Program-made: the position numbers and the translations under genes | From: Streptomyces peucetius | GTDB lineage: Bacteria > Actinomycetota > Actinomycetes > Streptomycetales > Streptomycetaceae | NCBI RefSeq assembly: GCF_025854275.1 | Contig: NZ_CP107567.1 | Location: 5,146,001 to 5,210,000, forward strand | Direction of reading: 5' to 3' | DNA: 64,000 bases | In this document: piece by piece, positions 42,726-51,102 of the stretch | Layout of the letters: each line of letters opens with the position of its first letter | Numbering within the stretch: position 1 is the first letter of the stretch | Notes under the pieces: model-generated | The model's input: only the letters and a program-made list of their open reading frames with translations | The model's database searches: none | What the model was told of the DNA's origin: nothing

Positions 42726-42756
42726 TGGTCTTTGGGTCCCGCCATGCGGGATAATG
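42726..42756 (+). promoter_or_regulatory. Candidate promoter of the DUF3117 gene with overlapping palindrome
   Basis: TTGGTC at 42726-42731 and GATAAT at 42751-42756 are spaced 19 bp, slightly long for sigma HrdB. A perfect hairpin TCCCGC-CAT-GCGGGA (42738-42752) fills the spacer and touches the -10 box, as an operator would. The gap 42514-42846 contains no gene I can support. Confidence 0.4.
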
Positions 42757-42846
42757 ACCTGGAAGCAATGTGTTCGATGCCGGTGACACAGCACCTCTCA
42801 TGGGGCCGCCGGCTGCGATGAGCTGGTTTCAGGAAGGGGAACGAGC

Positions 42847-43014
42847 ATGGCGGCCATGAAGCCGCGGACGGGCGACGGCCCGCTCGAGGTGACCAAGGAG
42901 GGGCGGGGCATCGTCATGCGCGTTCCGCTCGAAGGCGGCGGTCGTCTTGTCGTCGAACTGACTCCGGACGAAGCCGATGCACTCGGCGACGCCCTGAAGA
43001 AGGTCGTCGGCTGA
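42847..43014 (+). CDS. DUF3117 family small protein
   Basis: This 55-residue protein reads MAAMKPRTGDGPLEVTKEGR at the start and ends in an acidic-basic helix (ELTPDEADALGDALKKVVG). DUF3117 is conserved across Actinobacteria (Rv1211 in M. tuberculosis, which has been linked to calmodulin-like calcium binding). ATG with GGAAGGGGAAC upstream. A strong promoter candidate and a strong terminator make it a monocistronic, probably well-expressed gene. Function not known. Confidence 0.9.
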   Translation: MAAMKPRTGDGPLEVTKEGRGIVMRVPLEGGGRLVVELTPDEADALGDALKKVVG

Positions 43015-43030
43015 CGCGTCCTGAGTTTCC

Positions 43031-43062
43031 ACCGCCCCCGGCATGTGAATGCCGGGGGCGGT
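43031..43062 (+). terminator. Terminator of the DUF3117 gene
   Basis: A 14-bp perfect stem (ACCGCCCCCGGCAT at 43031-43044 with 43049-43062) has a GTGA tetraloop, 16 bp after the stop codon. Confidence 0.88.
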
Positions 43063-43122
43063 GTGCGTTTCGGGGTGCGTGGTGGTGGCCGCTGACGGCA
43101 CGGGGCGCTTGCGGCGGGCTTG

Positions 43123-43378
43123 CCCCCTCCCCGCCCGCTTCCCGAAACCGGGGGCTCCTCCCCCTGGGCCTGGCGGCCTGGGGGACCCCCACCGGACCCC
43201 CGCGCCTCGAACTCCCCCTACGGCCTGGCGGCCTGGGTGGGGGGCGCCTCCCACGCCGCCAGGCGTAGGGGGCGTGCCCTCGGGGGCTGCTGTGCAGCCC
43301 GCCCGGCGATTGAAGGCACGGCCGAAGGCCGCACGGGGTCCGGGCTTGCCCCGGTTTCGGGAACGGGCGGGGAGGGGG
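43123..43378. repeat. MITE-like inverted-repeat element
   Basis: The 31 bases at 43123-43153 are complementary to 43349-43378 with a single one-base deletion, giving near-perfect terminal inverted repeats around about 195 bp. The interior holds further G/C palindromes and the word CCCGGCGATTGAAGG, a relative of the CCGGCGATTGAGG repeat widespread between Streptomyces genes. No coding potential. It fills the space between DUF3117 and the O-methyltransferase, where mycobacteria carry glgA/glgC and other genes. Confidence 0.65.
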
Positions 43379-43393
43379 AACGGCCCCAGGACG

Positions 43394-44164
43394 TCAGGGG
43401 CGGCGCACCGCGCACAGGAGGCCGTCGCCGACCGGCAACAGCGTCGGCAGGAGCTCCGCGCTCTCCCGCACCGCCCGCAACAGCTCCCGCACCCGCAGCA
43501 CCTCCGCCGGCTGTGCCGCCGAGTCGACCGTACGGCCGTCGGCGAAGACGCCCTCGAAGCAGACCAGCCCGCCGGGCCGCAGCAGGCGCAACGATTCAGC
43601 GAGGTAGTCGAGGGACTCGGTGCGGTCACCGTCGCAGAAGACGAGGTCGTAGCCGCCGTCCGCGAGCCGCGGAAGGACGTCGAGCGCGCGGCCGGGAATG
43701 AAGCGGGCGCGGTTCGCGGCGAAGCCGGCCGCGCGGAACGCCTCCTTGGCGAACTGCTGGCGCTCCGGCTCCAGGTCCACCGTGGTCAGGACGCCGTCGG
43801 GGCGCATACCGTGCAGCAGGTAGATCCCGGAGACCCCGGTGCCCGTGCCGATCTCGGCGACCGCCTTCGCGTCCGCCGTGGCCGCCAGCAGTCGCAGTGC
43901 GGCGCCGGTGCCCGGCGACACCGAGGGCAGCCCTGAGTCCCGGGCCCGGTCCCGGGCCCAGTGCAGAGCGTCGTCCTCGGCGACGAAGGCGTCGGCGAAC
44001 GCCCAGCTCGTCTGCTGGTTGGCGGTTATGACCCTCTCCCGTCCCCGTAGTTGGCGCGACGCTGACTGTATCCGCTGCGCGCGGGAACCCGCAGATGGGA
44101 CCGTCCGTTGTTCAGGGCAGAAGGAAGCGCGTGGACCGGGGCCGGATGCCGGACCCAAATCCAC
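43394..44164 (-). CDS. Class I SAM-dependent O-methyltransferase
   Basis: This is a methyltransferase of the Rv1220c/CCoAOMT group. The SAM motif I is [15 protein letters not shown], acidic motif TTVDLEPE, and FCDGDR holds the metal-site Asp typical of catechol-like methyltransferases. The conserved core ([16 protein letters not shown]) begins about base 44032, but no usual start codon lies there; GTG at 44164 (256 residues) and a nearby TTG are the first in-frame ones. The 44-residue extension lacks family character and overlaps the sigE promoter, so the real start is uncertain (core about 212 residues). It is divergent from sigE, as in mycobacteria. Confidence 0.82.
   Translation of the reverse strand: MDLGPASGPGPRASFCPEQRTVPSAGSRAQRIQSASRQLRGRERVITANQQTSWAFADAFVAEDDALHWARDRARDSGLPSVSPGTGAALRLLAATADAKAVAEIGTGTGVSGIYLLHGMRPDGVLTTVDLEPERQQFAKEAFRAAGFAANRARFIPGRALDVLPRLADGGYDLVFCDGDRTESLDYLAESLRLLRPGGLVCFEGVFADGRTVDSAAQPAEVLRVRELLRAVRESAELLPTLLPVGDGLLCAVRRP
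44083..44109 (+). promoter_or_regulatory. ECF (SigE-type) promoter of sigE
   Basis: GGGAAC at 44083-44088, a 17-bp spacer, then CGTT at 44106-44109. This is the classic GGAAC-N16/17-CGTT shape of promoters read by SigE/SigH-type ECF sigma factors. It lies about 94 bp before the sigE start codon, so the factor probably transcribes its own gene. Confidence 0.65.
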
Positions 44165-44202
44165 GTAAAGATTCTTATCCGGAGCTAACGGGCGAGGTGG
44201 CT

Positions 44203-44973
44203 ATGGTAGGGGCTCCGCTGGACACCACCAGAGCCGACAGGGGAGGTGCGGCTGCACCTGCGGATCGGGGAGGAGTGCTCAGGCGCCTTCTCAGGTCGGT
44301 GGGTGAGCCGAAATCCGTGACCAACACTGCTGACCGTTCCGTGCCCTCCGACTCCGTCACCACCGCGACCTTCGCATCGGATGCGGAATCGCAGGCGTGG
44401 ACTCCTCCCACGTGGGAGGAGATCGTCAGTACGCACAGCGCACGGGTCTACCGCCTCGCGTACCGCCTGACGGGGAACCAGCACGACGCGGAGGACCTCA
44501 CCCAGGAGGTCTTCGTCCGCGTCTTCCGCTCCCTGTCGACGTACACACCCGGCACCTTCGAGGGCTGGCTCCACCGGATCACCACGAACCTGTTCCTGGA
44601 CATGGTCCGCCGCAAGCAGCGGATCCGTTTCGACGCCCTCGGTGACGACGCGGCCGAGCGGCTGCCCAGCCGTGAGCCGTCCCCGCAGCAGGTCTTCAAC
44701 GACAGCCACTTCGACGCGGACGTGCAGCAGGCGCTGGACACCCTCGCGCCCGAGTTCCGCGCCGCGGTCGTGCTCTGTGACATCGAGGGTCTGTCGTACG
44801 AGGAGATCGCCGCGACCCTGGGCGTGAAGCTCGGGACCGTCCGCAGCCGGATCCACCGCGGCCGCTCCCACCTGCGCAAGGCCCTGCAGCACCGTTCTCC
44901 GGAGGCACGCGCCGAGCAGCAGCGTTCGTTCGCGGGTGCCGTCGGGCTGGCGAGGGAGGGCGGGCCGGCGTGA
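44203..44973 (+). CDS. sigE: ECF RNA polymerase sigma factor SigE
   Basis: This 256-residue ECF sigma factor is of the mycobacterial SigE type. Region 2 ([20 protein letters not shown]) binds the -10 element and core polymerase; region 4 ([20 protein letters not shown]) reads the -35 element. The first ~75 residues are a polar, less conserved extension. The ATG follows GAGGTGG closely; GTG six bases earlier or GTG at 44317 are alternatives. It is coupled by a 4-bp GTGA overlap to its anti-sigma gene, followed by a protease and tatB, which points to control of envelope stress. Confidence 0.9.
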   Translation: MVGAPLDTTRADRGGAAAPADRGGVLRRLLRSVGEPKSVTNTADRSVPSDSVTTATFASDAESQAWTPPTWEEIVSTHSARVYRLAYRLTGNQHDAEDLTQEVFVRVFRSLSTYTPGTFEGWLHRITTNLFLDMVRRKQRIRFDALGDDAAERLPSREPSPQQVFNDSHFDADVQQALDTLAPEFRAAVVLCDIEGLSYEEIAATLGVKLGTVRSRIHRGRSHLRKALQHRSPEARAEQQRSFAGAVGLAREGGPA

Positions 44974-45923
44974 GCGGTACAGGTCCGACCCCCGCGGAAC
45001 AGCATCTGGGGGACCGGCTCGCCGCGCTTGTCGACGGAGAGCTGGAACACGACGCCAGGGACCGCGTCCTCGCACATCTGGCGACCTGCCCGCGGTGCAA
45101 GGCGGAGGCCGACGCCCAGCGACGCCTCAAGAACGTCTTCGCCCAGTCCGCCCCGCCTCCCCTGTCCGAGGGGCTGCTCGCGCGGCTCCAAGGGCTGCCC
45201 GCGGCGCCCGCAGCCGGTGACGACGACGAGCCCGGCCCCTTCGGCGGCGGCCGCGTGGCGGGCGGGGTGTTCGGAGGGCTGAACCCGTCCGCGGGAAGAC
45301 CGCGCGACCCCCGCGCGGAGACGTTCGGATACGTCCCCGGGGGCGCCCACGCGGCCGTTCTGCCCGGTGGCGGGAGCGGCTTCCGGATCCACGAGGTGGG
45401 CCGGGCGGAGGCTGAGCGTTCGCCGTGGCGCGGCAGACGCTTCGCCTTCGCGGCGGCCAGCGCCGTCTCCTTCGCCGCCATCGCCCTGGGCGGTGCGGTT
45501 CCTCTGGACGTCTTGTCGGACTCCGGTTCCCGCGGCCAGGGCGGCGGGAACAAGGTGACGCCACTGCGCACGACGACGCCCACCACCGCCACGAACGGCT
45601 CCGGCACCGGTTCCTCGGGCGGCGCGACATCGCTGCGCGGCACGGAGGGCGAGCGTCGGCGCGGGACGGGGAGCGGCCAGGTCAGGCCCGGCTCAGGGCC
45701 GGTCGTCGCGGCCGTGCCGGGTGAGCCGGCCGGTCAGACGCTGAACCGCTCCTTCGGGGTGTCGCCTCTGAATCATGCCTCGGCGATGTCGCCGCTGATC
45801 CGTCCGACGGCGTCCGTGCTCCGGCTCGCCGCCGCTCCGGCGATCGGCCCGGCCGCCACTCCCGTCCCCACGCACCTGGCGGCTCCCACGCAGCCCGCCC
45901 CGCCGCTGCCGCCCTCGCGCTGA
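44970..45923 (+). CDS. Zinc-finger anti-sigma factor (RseA-like)
   Basis: This 317-residue type II membrane protein should hold SigE inactive. The N-terminal ZAS motif is His36-x3-Cys40-x2-Cys43 (HLATCPRC). One helix lies near 157-178 ([20 protein letters not shown]). The external part of about 135 residues is Pro/Thr/Gly-rich and much longer than in Rv1222. In mycobacteria the partner is released by a zinc switch or proteolysis. The GTG start overlaps sigE by 4 bp. htrA next door is a candidate for its breakdown. Confidence 0.87.
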   Translation: MSGTGPTPAEQHLGDRLAALVDGELEHDARDRVLAHLATCPRCKAEADAQRRLKNVFAQSAPPPLSEGLLARLQGLPAAPAAGDDDEPGPFGGGRVAGGVFGGLNPSAGRPRDPRAETFGYVPGGAHAAVLPGGGSGFRIHEVGRAEAERSPWRGRRFAFAAASAVSFAAIALGGAVPLDVLSDSGSRGQGGGNKVTPLRTTTPTTATNGSGTGSSGGATSLRGTEGERRRGTGSGQVRPGSGPVVAAVPGEPAGQTLNRSFGVSPLNHASAMSPLIRPTASVLRLAAAPAIGPAATPVPTHLAAPTQPAPPLPPSR

Positions 45924-46045
45924 CAGTGTCCCGGCGGGACTGAGAGGGACCTGACCAGGGCCCTGCGCTCGTATTCGCAAACCTGGTTGAATCTCAGCGG
46001 GCGCCCGCGCGGGCGCCGCATCGGCCGGCAGTTTGCGGGGAGAGC

Positions 46046-47860
46046 ATGGACGACGGGAAGCCCACCGGACCCAAGGCGAAGTGGTGGAGCCGCCCCAGCA
46101 CAGGACGCGGGGTTCCTTCCGGACCGGAGGCCCCCGCGTCCGACGTGACGCCCGTGGCGCCGGACACTTCGTCGGACGCCTCGCCGGCACAGGACGAGTC
46201 GCCCCCGGGGACGGGCACCGAGCCGACGGTGGCGACGGACGCCGCCACCGCCCGGGCAGACGCCACGGTGGAGCTGCCCGAGCCGGTGGCCGACGACGGC
46301 GGGACCGCCCAGGCCGACGCTCCGGCAGCCGCGGTGGTCCCCGCCCAGGCCAGGCACCGGCCGCTGCACGAGCCTGACGCCTACAGCACCCCGCCGTACG
46401 GCGGGCCGGGGCCCTGGGCGCCTGCTCCTCCCGTACAGCGGCCGGTGCCGACGCCGGCCCACGGCACATCGCTGCCCCCGCAGTACGCGACGGCCGGGGC
46501 CGGGACGACCGCCGGTGGCTACGCCCAGCACCCGCCCCACGAGCCTCACACGCAGCCGCAGCCCGGCCCACAAGCCCAACCCCACAGCCACACCCACCCC
46601 GCCCCGCCCGTCATGGCTCCTCCGGCGCCCGCTCCCGTCGCGGCCCCGGCCGGCGAGCGTCCGCAGCCGCTGTCCTCCATGTGGCTCCAGTACGACCCCT
46701 GGAGCGCCCCTGGGCAGCCGCTCACACACCACGGAGCGGCGCCCGCGCCGCGCAGGCGCCGCGGGGCGCTGCTCATCGGGGCCCTGGTGCTCGCGCTCGT
46801 CTCGGGCGGTGTCGGCGGCGCCGTCGGCGCGTACGTGGAACGCAACGGCGGCATGACCCGGATCGAGCTTCCGCAGGCCGGCCCCGAGAGTGCCGACCGC
46901 GCGCCCGACAGCGTCGCAGGCATCGCCGCCCGCGCCCTGCCGAGCGTCGTCACCCTGCACGTCAGCGGCGACACCGAACAGGGCACGGGTACCGGATTCG
47001 TACTGGACGAGCAGGGCCACATCCTCACGAACAACCATGTCGTCGACCCGGCCGGCACCGACGGGGACATCTCCGTCACCTTCAGCGGCGGCGAAACGGC
47101 CAAGGCCACCCTGGTCGGCAAGGACAGCGGCTACGACCTGGCGGTCGTCAAGGTCACCGGGGTCGGCGGCCTCAAGCCACTGCCGCTGGGCAACTCGGAG
47201 AACGTCCAGGTCGGCGACCCCGTCGTCGCCATCGGCGCGCCTTTCGACCTCCAGAACACCGTCACCTCGGGGATCATCAGCGCCAAGGAGCGCCCGATCA
47301 CCGCAGGCGGTGAGAAGGGCGACGGCAGCGACATCAGCTATGTCGACGCGCTGCAGACCGACGCTCCGATAAACCCCGGCAACTCGGGCGGCCCGCTGGT
47401 GGACAGCCAGGCCCGGGTCATCGGCATCAACAGCGCCATCCGGGCCGCCGACACCGGCGCCGGACCCGACGGGGGCCAGGCCGGTTCCATCGGACTGGGC
47501 TTCGCCATCCCCATCAACCAGGGGAAGCGCGTCGCCGAGGAGCTGATCAGCACCGGCAAGGCCACGCACCCGGTGATCGGGGTCAGCCTCGACATGCGCT
47601 TCACCGGTGACGGTGCCCGGGTCGGCGAGAAGGGGCAGGACGACACCCCCGCCGTCACCCCGGGCGGCCCCGCCGCCGAAGCGGGCGTCAAGCCGGGCGA
47701 CGTCATCACGAAGGTCGACGGCCGGCGGGTGCACAGTGGCGAGGAGCTGATCGTCAAGATCCGGGCCCACCGTCCCGGTGACAGGCTGGAGCTCACCTTG
47801 CGGCGCGGTGGCGACGAGCGGACCATGACGCTGGTCCTCGGCTCCGCCGACAGCTCATGA
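46046..47860 (+). CDS. htrA: HtrA/DegP-type membrane-anchored serine protease with PDZ domain
   Basis: This 604-residue protein has a Pro/Ala-rich cytoplasmic segment of about 235 residues, one helix near 238-262 (ALLIGALVLALVSGGVGGAV), an external trypsin-like domain and a C-terminal PDZ domain. The triad is His331 (NNHVVD), Asp364 (YDLAVV) and Ser447 (GNSGGP), all intact. It should degrade or refold damaged envelope proteins. It follows the anti-sigma gene by 122 bp in the same direction; ATG with GGGGAGAG. Mycobacterial htrA (Rv1223) has the same position. Confidence 0.92.
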   Translation: MDDGKPTGPKAKWWSRPSTGRGVPSGPEAPASDVTPVAPDTSSDASPAQDESPPGTGTEPTVATDAATARADATVELPEPVADDGGTAQADAPAAAVVPAQARHRPLHEPDAYSTPPYGGPGPWAPAPPVQRPVPTPAHGTSLPPQYATAGAGTTAGGYAQHPPHEPHTQPQPGPQAQPHSHTHPAPPVMAPPAPAPVAAPAGERPQPLSSMWLQYDPWSAPGQPLTHHGAAPAPRRRRGALLIGALVLALVSGGVGGAVGAYVERNGGMTRIELPQAGPESADRAPDSVAGIAARALPSVVTLHVSGDTEQGTGTGFVLDEQGHILTNNHVVDPAGTDGDISVTFSGGETAKATLVGKDSGYDLAVVKVTGVGGLKPLPLGNSENVQVGDPVVAIGAPFDLQNTVTSGIISAKERPITAGGEKGDGSDISYVDALQTDAPINPGNSGGPLVDSQARVIGINSAIRAADTGAGPDGGQAGSIGLGFAIPINQGKRVAEELISTGKATHPVIGVSLDMRFTGDGARVGEKGQDDTPAVTPGGPAAEAGVKPGDVITKVDGRRVHSGEELIVKIRAHRPGDRLELTLRRGGDERTMTLVLGSADSS

Positions 47861-48001
47861 CCACCTTCGGGCAGCCCGGACGGTACCGGCCCGACAGTTC
47901 CGCCAGGTACCGTGGGTCGCGCTCCACCCCGGCCGGACCACGGGTCGCGGCGGGCAGGCAGGCAGCACGCAGCGAGCACAGAGAACACGAGGAGCAGCAG
48001 G

Positions 48002-48463
48002 GTGTTCAATGACATAGGCGCACTCGAGCTGGTGGCGCTCGTGGTTCTCGCCGTGCTCATCTTCGGCCCGGACAAGCTGCCGAAGGTCATCCAGGACGCC
48101 AGCCGCTTCATCCGCAAGGTCCGCGCGTTCTCGGAGAACGCGAAGGAGGACATCCGCAGCGAGCTGGGTCCGGAGTTCAAGGACTTCGAGTTCGAGGACC
48201 TCAACCCGAAGACCTACCTCCGCAAGCAGCTCGCGGAGAACGAGGATCTGAAGGAACTCAAGGAGCTCCGCAGCAGCTTCGATCTCAAGAAGGAGATCAA
48301 CGAGGTCGCCGACGCCGTCAACGGATCGGAGCATTCCGGTGTGTCGGAGAGTTCCGTCCCCGCCGCGGTGAACGGTTCCTCCACAGGCGGCCCCGACCTG
48401 CTCAAGAAGGGCGAGAAGGCCGCCCACGACGAGCGCCCGCCCTTCGACGCAGACGCCACCTGA
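48002..48463 (+). CDS. tatB: Sec-independent protein translocase subunit TatB
   Basis: This 153-residue protein has one N-terminal helix (about 7-21) with the conserved Glu9, the GP hinge at 22-23 and an amphipathic helix (DKLPKVIQDASRFIRKVRAF), then a long charged tail. It acts with TatA and TatC to bind twin-arginine signal peptides. tatA and tatC are not in the window. The GTG was chosen for its GAGGAG site and the family N-terminus. Its place after htrA matches mycobacterial Rv1224. Confidence 0.9.
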   Translation: MFNDIGALELVALVVLAVLIFGPDKLPKVIQDASRFIRKVRAFSENAKEDIRSELGPEFKDFEFEDLNPKTYLRKQLAENEDLKELKELRSSFDLKKEINEVADAVNGSEHSGVSESSVPAAVNGSSTGGPDLLKKGEKAAHDERPPFDADAT

Positions 48464-48581
48464 GGACCGTCCTGCCCGGCGACCGGCGACCGGGTGGCTA
48501 TCCTCCATCTGTCCGGCAGTGAGGACGCCCGAGGGGGGCGGGTCCGCTGCAGGTGCGAAAGACGGAGGAGGCGGTCGGCAC

Positions 48582-49277
48582 ATGTCGACGACGAGCCGGG
48601 TGACGGGGCAGCAGGATTCGGCAGGCGATCCGCCGGCCGGGAGCAGCTACAGGTCCCGCACGGCGCAGGGGGACACGGCGGCCCGGCGTGCGGTGGAGGG
48701 ATTCAAGAACGCCGCCTTCCCCTGGTACGCCCTGGACGCGGCCTTCACCGGTCCGCGCCGGCTGATGCAGGTCGGCACCGCCGCGGACGGCACGGTGCAG
48801 CACGGTGCCATCGGCCACGGCGACGAGCCGACCATACGGTCGGAGTCGGCCGGCACCGAGAAGGAGCGTTTCGCCGTCGTGGTCACCGTCGCGGCCAGCC
48901 CCGTCCGACGCAGCGGTGACGGCACCGGCGTACTGGACGCCACCACGGTCTCCTCGGCGGCATGGCTCGCCGGTTCGGGCCTCCTGGCCCACACCTGGCC
49001 GGAGAAGCTCGACCACGCGCTGCGCGACGACTGGCTGGACCAGCAGACGGAGACCGCGTTCGAACTGGCCGACGATCTGGACGGCCCCGCGTGGTCGGTC
49101 CTCTCGCTGCCGGTCGACGGGGTGTTGACGCCCTTCCACTACCGCGAGTCCGAGTTCGGCTGGGTGCTGGCCGGCACGACCGGGTCGGGCGTGCACATCG
49201 GGGCGTACGGGCGCGGAATGAGCGCCTACGGCCTGGGCTTCGCCGTGGTTCCCAACCCCGCCGCATACGCACAGTGA
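48582..49277 (+). CDS. Conserved actinobacterial protein of unknown function
   Basis: This 231-residue soluble protein has no catalytic motif or membrane segment that I recognise. The segment AFPWYALDAAFTGPRRLMQ, a central LDATTVSSAAWLAGSGLLAH and a C-terminal YRESEFGWVLAGTTG form an alpha/beta pattern with a Gly-rich end (GAYGRGMSAYGLGF). ATG has GGAGGAGG about 10 nt upstream. It is the last rightward gene before the convergent mrp gene. Confidence 0.65.
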   Translation: MSTTSRVTGQQDSAGDPPAGSSYRSRTAQGDTAARRAVEGFKNAAFPWYALDAAFTGPRRLMQVGTAADGTVQHGAIGHGDEPTIRSESAGTEKERFAVVVTVAASPVRRSGDGTGVLDATTVSSAAWLAGSGLLAHTWPEKLDHALRDDWLDQQTETAFELADDLDGPAWSVLSLPVDGVLTPFHYRESEFGWVLAGTTGSGVHIGAYGRGMSAYGLGFAVVPNPAAYAQ

Positions 49278-49310
49278 GAAGGGCGCCGCTCTGCTCGAGC
49301 GGCGCCCTTC
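49278..49310. terminator. Bidirectional terminator between convergent genes
   Basis: A 14-bp perfect stem (GAAGGGCGCCGCTC at 49278-49291 with 49297-49310) has a 5-nt loop, directly after the stop codon and 22 bp from the mrp stop codon. Confidence 0.85.
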
Positions 49311-49332
49311 CGGCGCGGGGGGAGAGCCCCCG

Positions 49333-50466
49333 TCAGAACTTGTTGCGGGGCGTGATGCCCAGGGACATGCCGGACAGGCCCCGCTGGCGGCCACCGAGCT
49401 TGTCGGCGATCGCGCGCAGCGCCGAGCCCGCCGGGGAGTCCGGATCCGTCAGGACGACCGGCTTGCCCTCGTCGCCGCCCTCACGGAGCCGTACGTCGAT
49501 CGGGATGGAGCCCAGCACCGGGACCGTCGCGCCGGTGGTCTTCGTCAGGCCCTCCGCGACACTCCGGCCGCCGCCGGTGCCGAAGACGTCGACCATCTCG
49601 TCGCAGTGCGGGCAGGGCAGGCCCGACATGTTCTCGACGACGCCCACGATCTTCTGGTGCGTCTGCACCGCGATGGCGCCGGCGCGCTCGGCGACCTCGG
49701 CCGCGGCCTGCTGCGGGGTGGTGACGACGAGGATCTCCGCGTTCGGGACGAGCTGGGCGACGGAGATCGCGATGTCGCCGGTGCCGGGCGGCAGGTCGAG
49801 CAGCAGGACGTCCAGGTCGCCCCAGTACACGTCGGCGAGGAACTGCTGAAGCGCCCGGTGGAGCATCGGCCCGCGCCACACGACCGGCGCGTTGCCCGGG
49901 GTGAACATGCCGATGGAGATCACCTTCACGCCGTTCGCCGACGGCGGCATGATCATGTTCTCGACCTGGGTGGGACGCCCGTCCGCACCCAGCATGCGCG
50001 GCACGCTGTGGCCGTAGATGTCCGCGTCGACGACGCCGACCTTGAGACCGTCGGCGGCCATGGCCGCCGCCAGGTTGACGGTCACCGACGACTTGCCGAC
50101 ACCGCCCTTGCCGGACGCCACCGCGTACACCCGCGTCAGCGAACCCGGCTTGGCGAACGGCACCTCGCGCTCCGCCGTGGTGCCCCGCAGCGACGCGGCG
50201 AGGTCCTTGCGCTGCTCGTCGCTCATCACGTCCAGCGTGACGTCGACGTGTGAGACGCCGTCGACGCGCGAGACCGCCTCCGACACGTTCCTGGTGATCG
50301 TCTCGCGCATGGGACAGCCGGAGACGGTGAGGTACACCGTGACGGCGACCGTGCCGTCGTCCCCGATGTCGACCGACTTGACCATGCCCAGTTCGGTGAT
50401 CGGTCGGTTGATCTCGGGGTCGTTCACCGTCGCCAGTGCCTCAAGCACCGCGTCTTCCGTAGCCAT
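49333..50466 (-). CDS. mrp: Mrp/NBP35-type Fe-S cluster carrier ATPase
   Basis: This 377-residue P-loop protein carries and inserts iron-sulfur clusters. An N-terminal MIP18/DUF59 domain (about 3-80, with the GCPM motif at 50-53) is fused to a ParA/MinD-like ATPase whose deviant Walker A SGKGGVGKS is at 118-126. The cluster-bridging CPHC motif lies near residue 285. ATG with a purine-rich leader. It lies 43 bp downstream of the DUF1003 gene in the same direction. Rv1229c of M. tuberculosis is the homologue in the same place. Confidence 0.92.
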   Translation of the reverse strand: MATEDAVLEALATVNDPEINRPITELGMVKSVDIGDDGTVAVTVYLTVSGCPMRETITRNVSEAVSRVDGVSHVDVTLDVMSDEQRKDLAASLRGTTAEREVPFAKPGSLTRVYAVASGKGGVGKSSVTVNLAAAMAADGLKVGVVDADIYGHSVPRMLGADGRPTQVENMIMPPSANGVKVISIGMFTPGNAPVVWRGPMLHRALQQFLADVYWGDLDVLLLDLPPGTGDIAISVAQLVPNAEILVVTTPQQAAAEVAERAGAIAVQTHQKIVGVVENMSGLPCPHCDEMVDVFGTGGGRSVAEGLTKTTGATVPVLGSIPIDVRLREGGDEGKPVVLTDPDSPAGSALRAIADKLGGRQRGLSGMSLGITPRNKF

Positions 50467-50508
50467 ACGGGAATGGTACGGCGCCGCCTCCCGGCTCCGG
50501 AAAGCCCG

Positions 50509-51102
50509 TCAGCGGTCGTCTTCGTCACTCCGGCCGGACTGCTCGTACGGGACGGAGACCCGCTGCTCCTCCAGCTCCCTCACGAGATCCTCCAGTTCCG
50601 AGCGGATCCAGTCCCGGGTCGCGACCTCGCCGAGACCCATCCGAAGCGCCGCGATCTCACGGGTCAGATACTCCGTGTCCGCGATCGACCGCTCGTTCTG
50701 CTTGCGGTCCTGCTCGAGATTGACCCGGTCCCGGTCGTCCTGCCGGTTCTGCGCCAGCAGGATCAGCGGCGCCGCGTACGAGGCCTGGAGCGACAGCGCG
50801 AAGGTCAGGAAGATGAACGGGTACTCGTCGAAGCGCAGCTGCGCCGGCGCGCTGACGTTCCACACCACCCACGTGATGATCGTCAGCGTCATCCAGACGA
50901 GGAACCGGCCCGTGCCCAGGAATCGCGCGATCTGCTCCGAGAACCGTCCGAAGGCCTCCGGGTCGTATTCGGGCAGCAGGCTGCGGCGCGGCGGACGCGG
51001 CAGATCGAGCCGCACCCGGGTCCGCGGCGCGGCGCTGGCACCGGCCGGCATGCGGTCCCGCTCGCCCCGTTCGGGCAGGCCGTGGTCCCGCCCGCTAACC
51101 AT
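50509..51102 (-). CDS. DUF1003 membrane protein
   Basis: This 197-residue protein has a Pro/Arg-rich N-terminus, two helices (about 68-86, FLVWMTLTIITWVVWNV, and 93-112, FIFLTFALSLQASYAAPLI) and the DUF1003 segment ILLAQNRQDDRDR followed by a coiled coil. The family is unstudied, though members often sit beside magnesium or ion genes, as here. The ATG starts 8 bp inside the PRC/CBS gene with GAGGAG upstream, so the two are translationally coupled. Confidence 0.85.
   Translation of the reverse strand: MVSGRDHGLPERGERDRMPAGASAAPRTRVRLDLPRPPRRSLLPEYDPEAFGRFSEQIARFLGTGRFLVWMTLTIITWVVWNVSAPAQLRFDEYPFIFLTFALSLQASYAAPLILLAQNRQDDRDRVNLEQDRKQNERSIADTEYLTREIAALRMGLGEVATRDWIRSELEDLVRELEEQRVSVPYEQSGRSDEDDR

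Noticed and set aside
42525..42794. Small frames on both strands of the gap before DUF3117
   Set aside because: No ribosome site, no conserved-looking composition and mixed codon positions; treated as promoter sequence.
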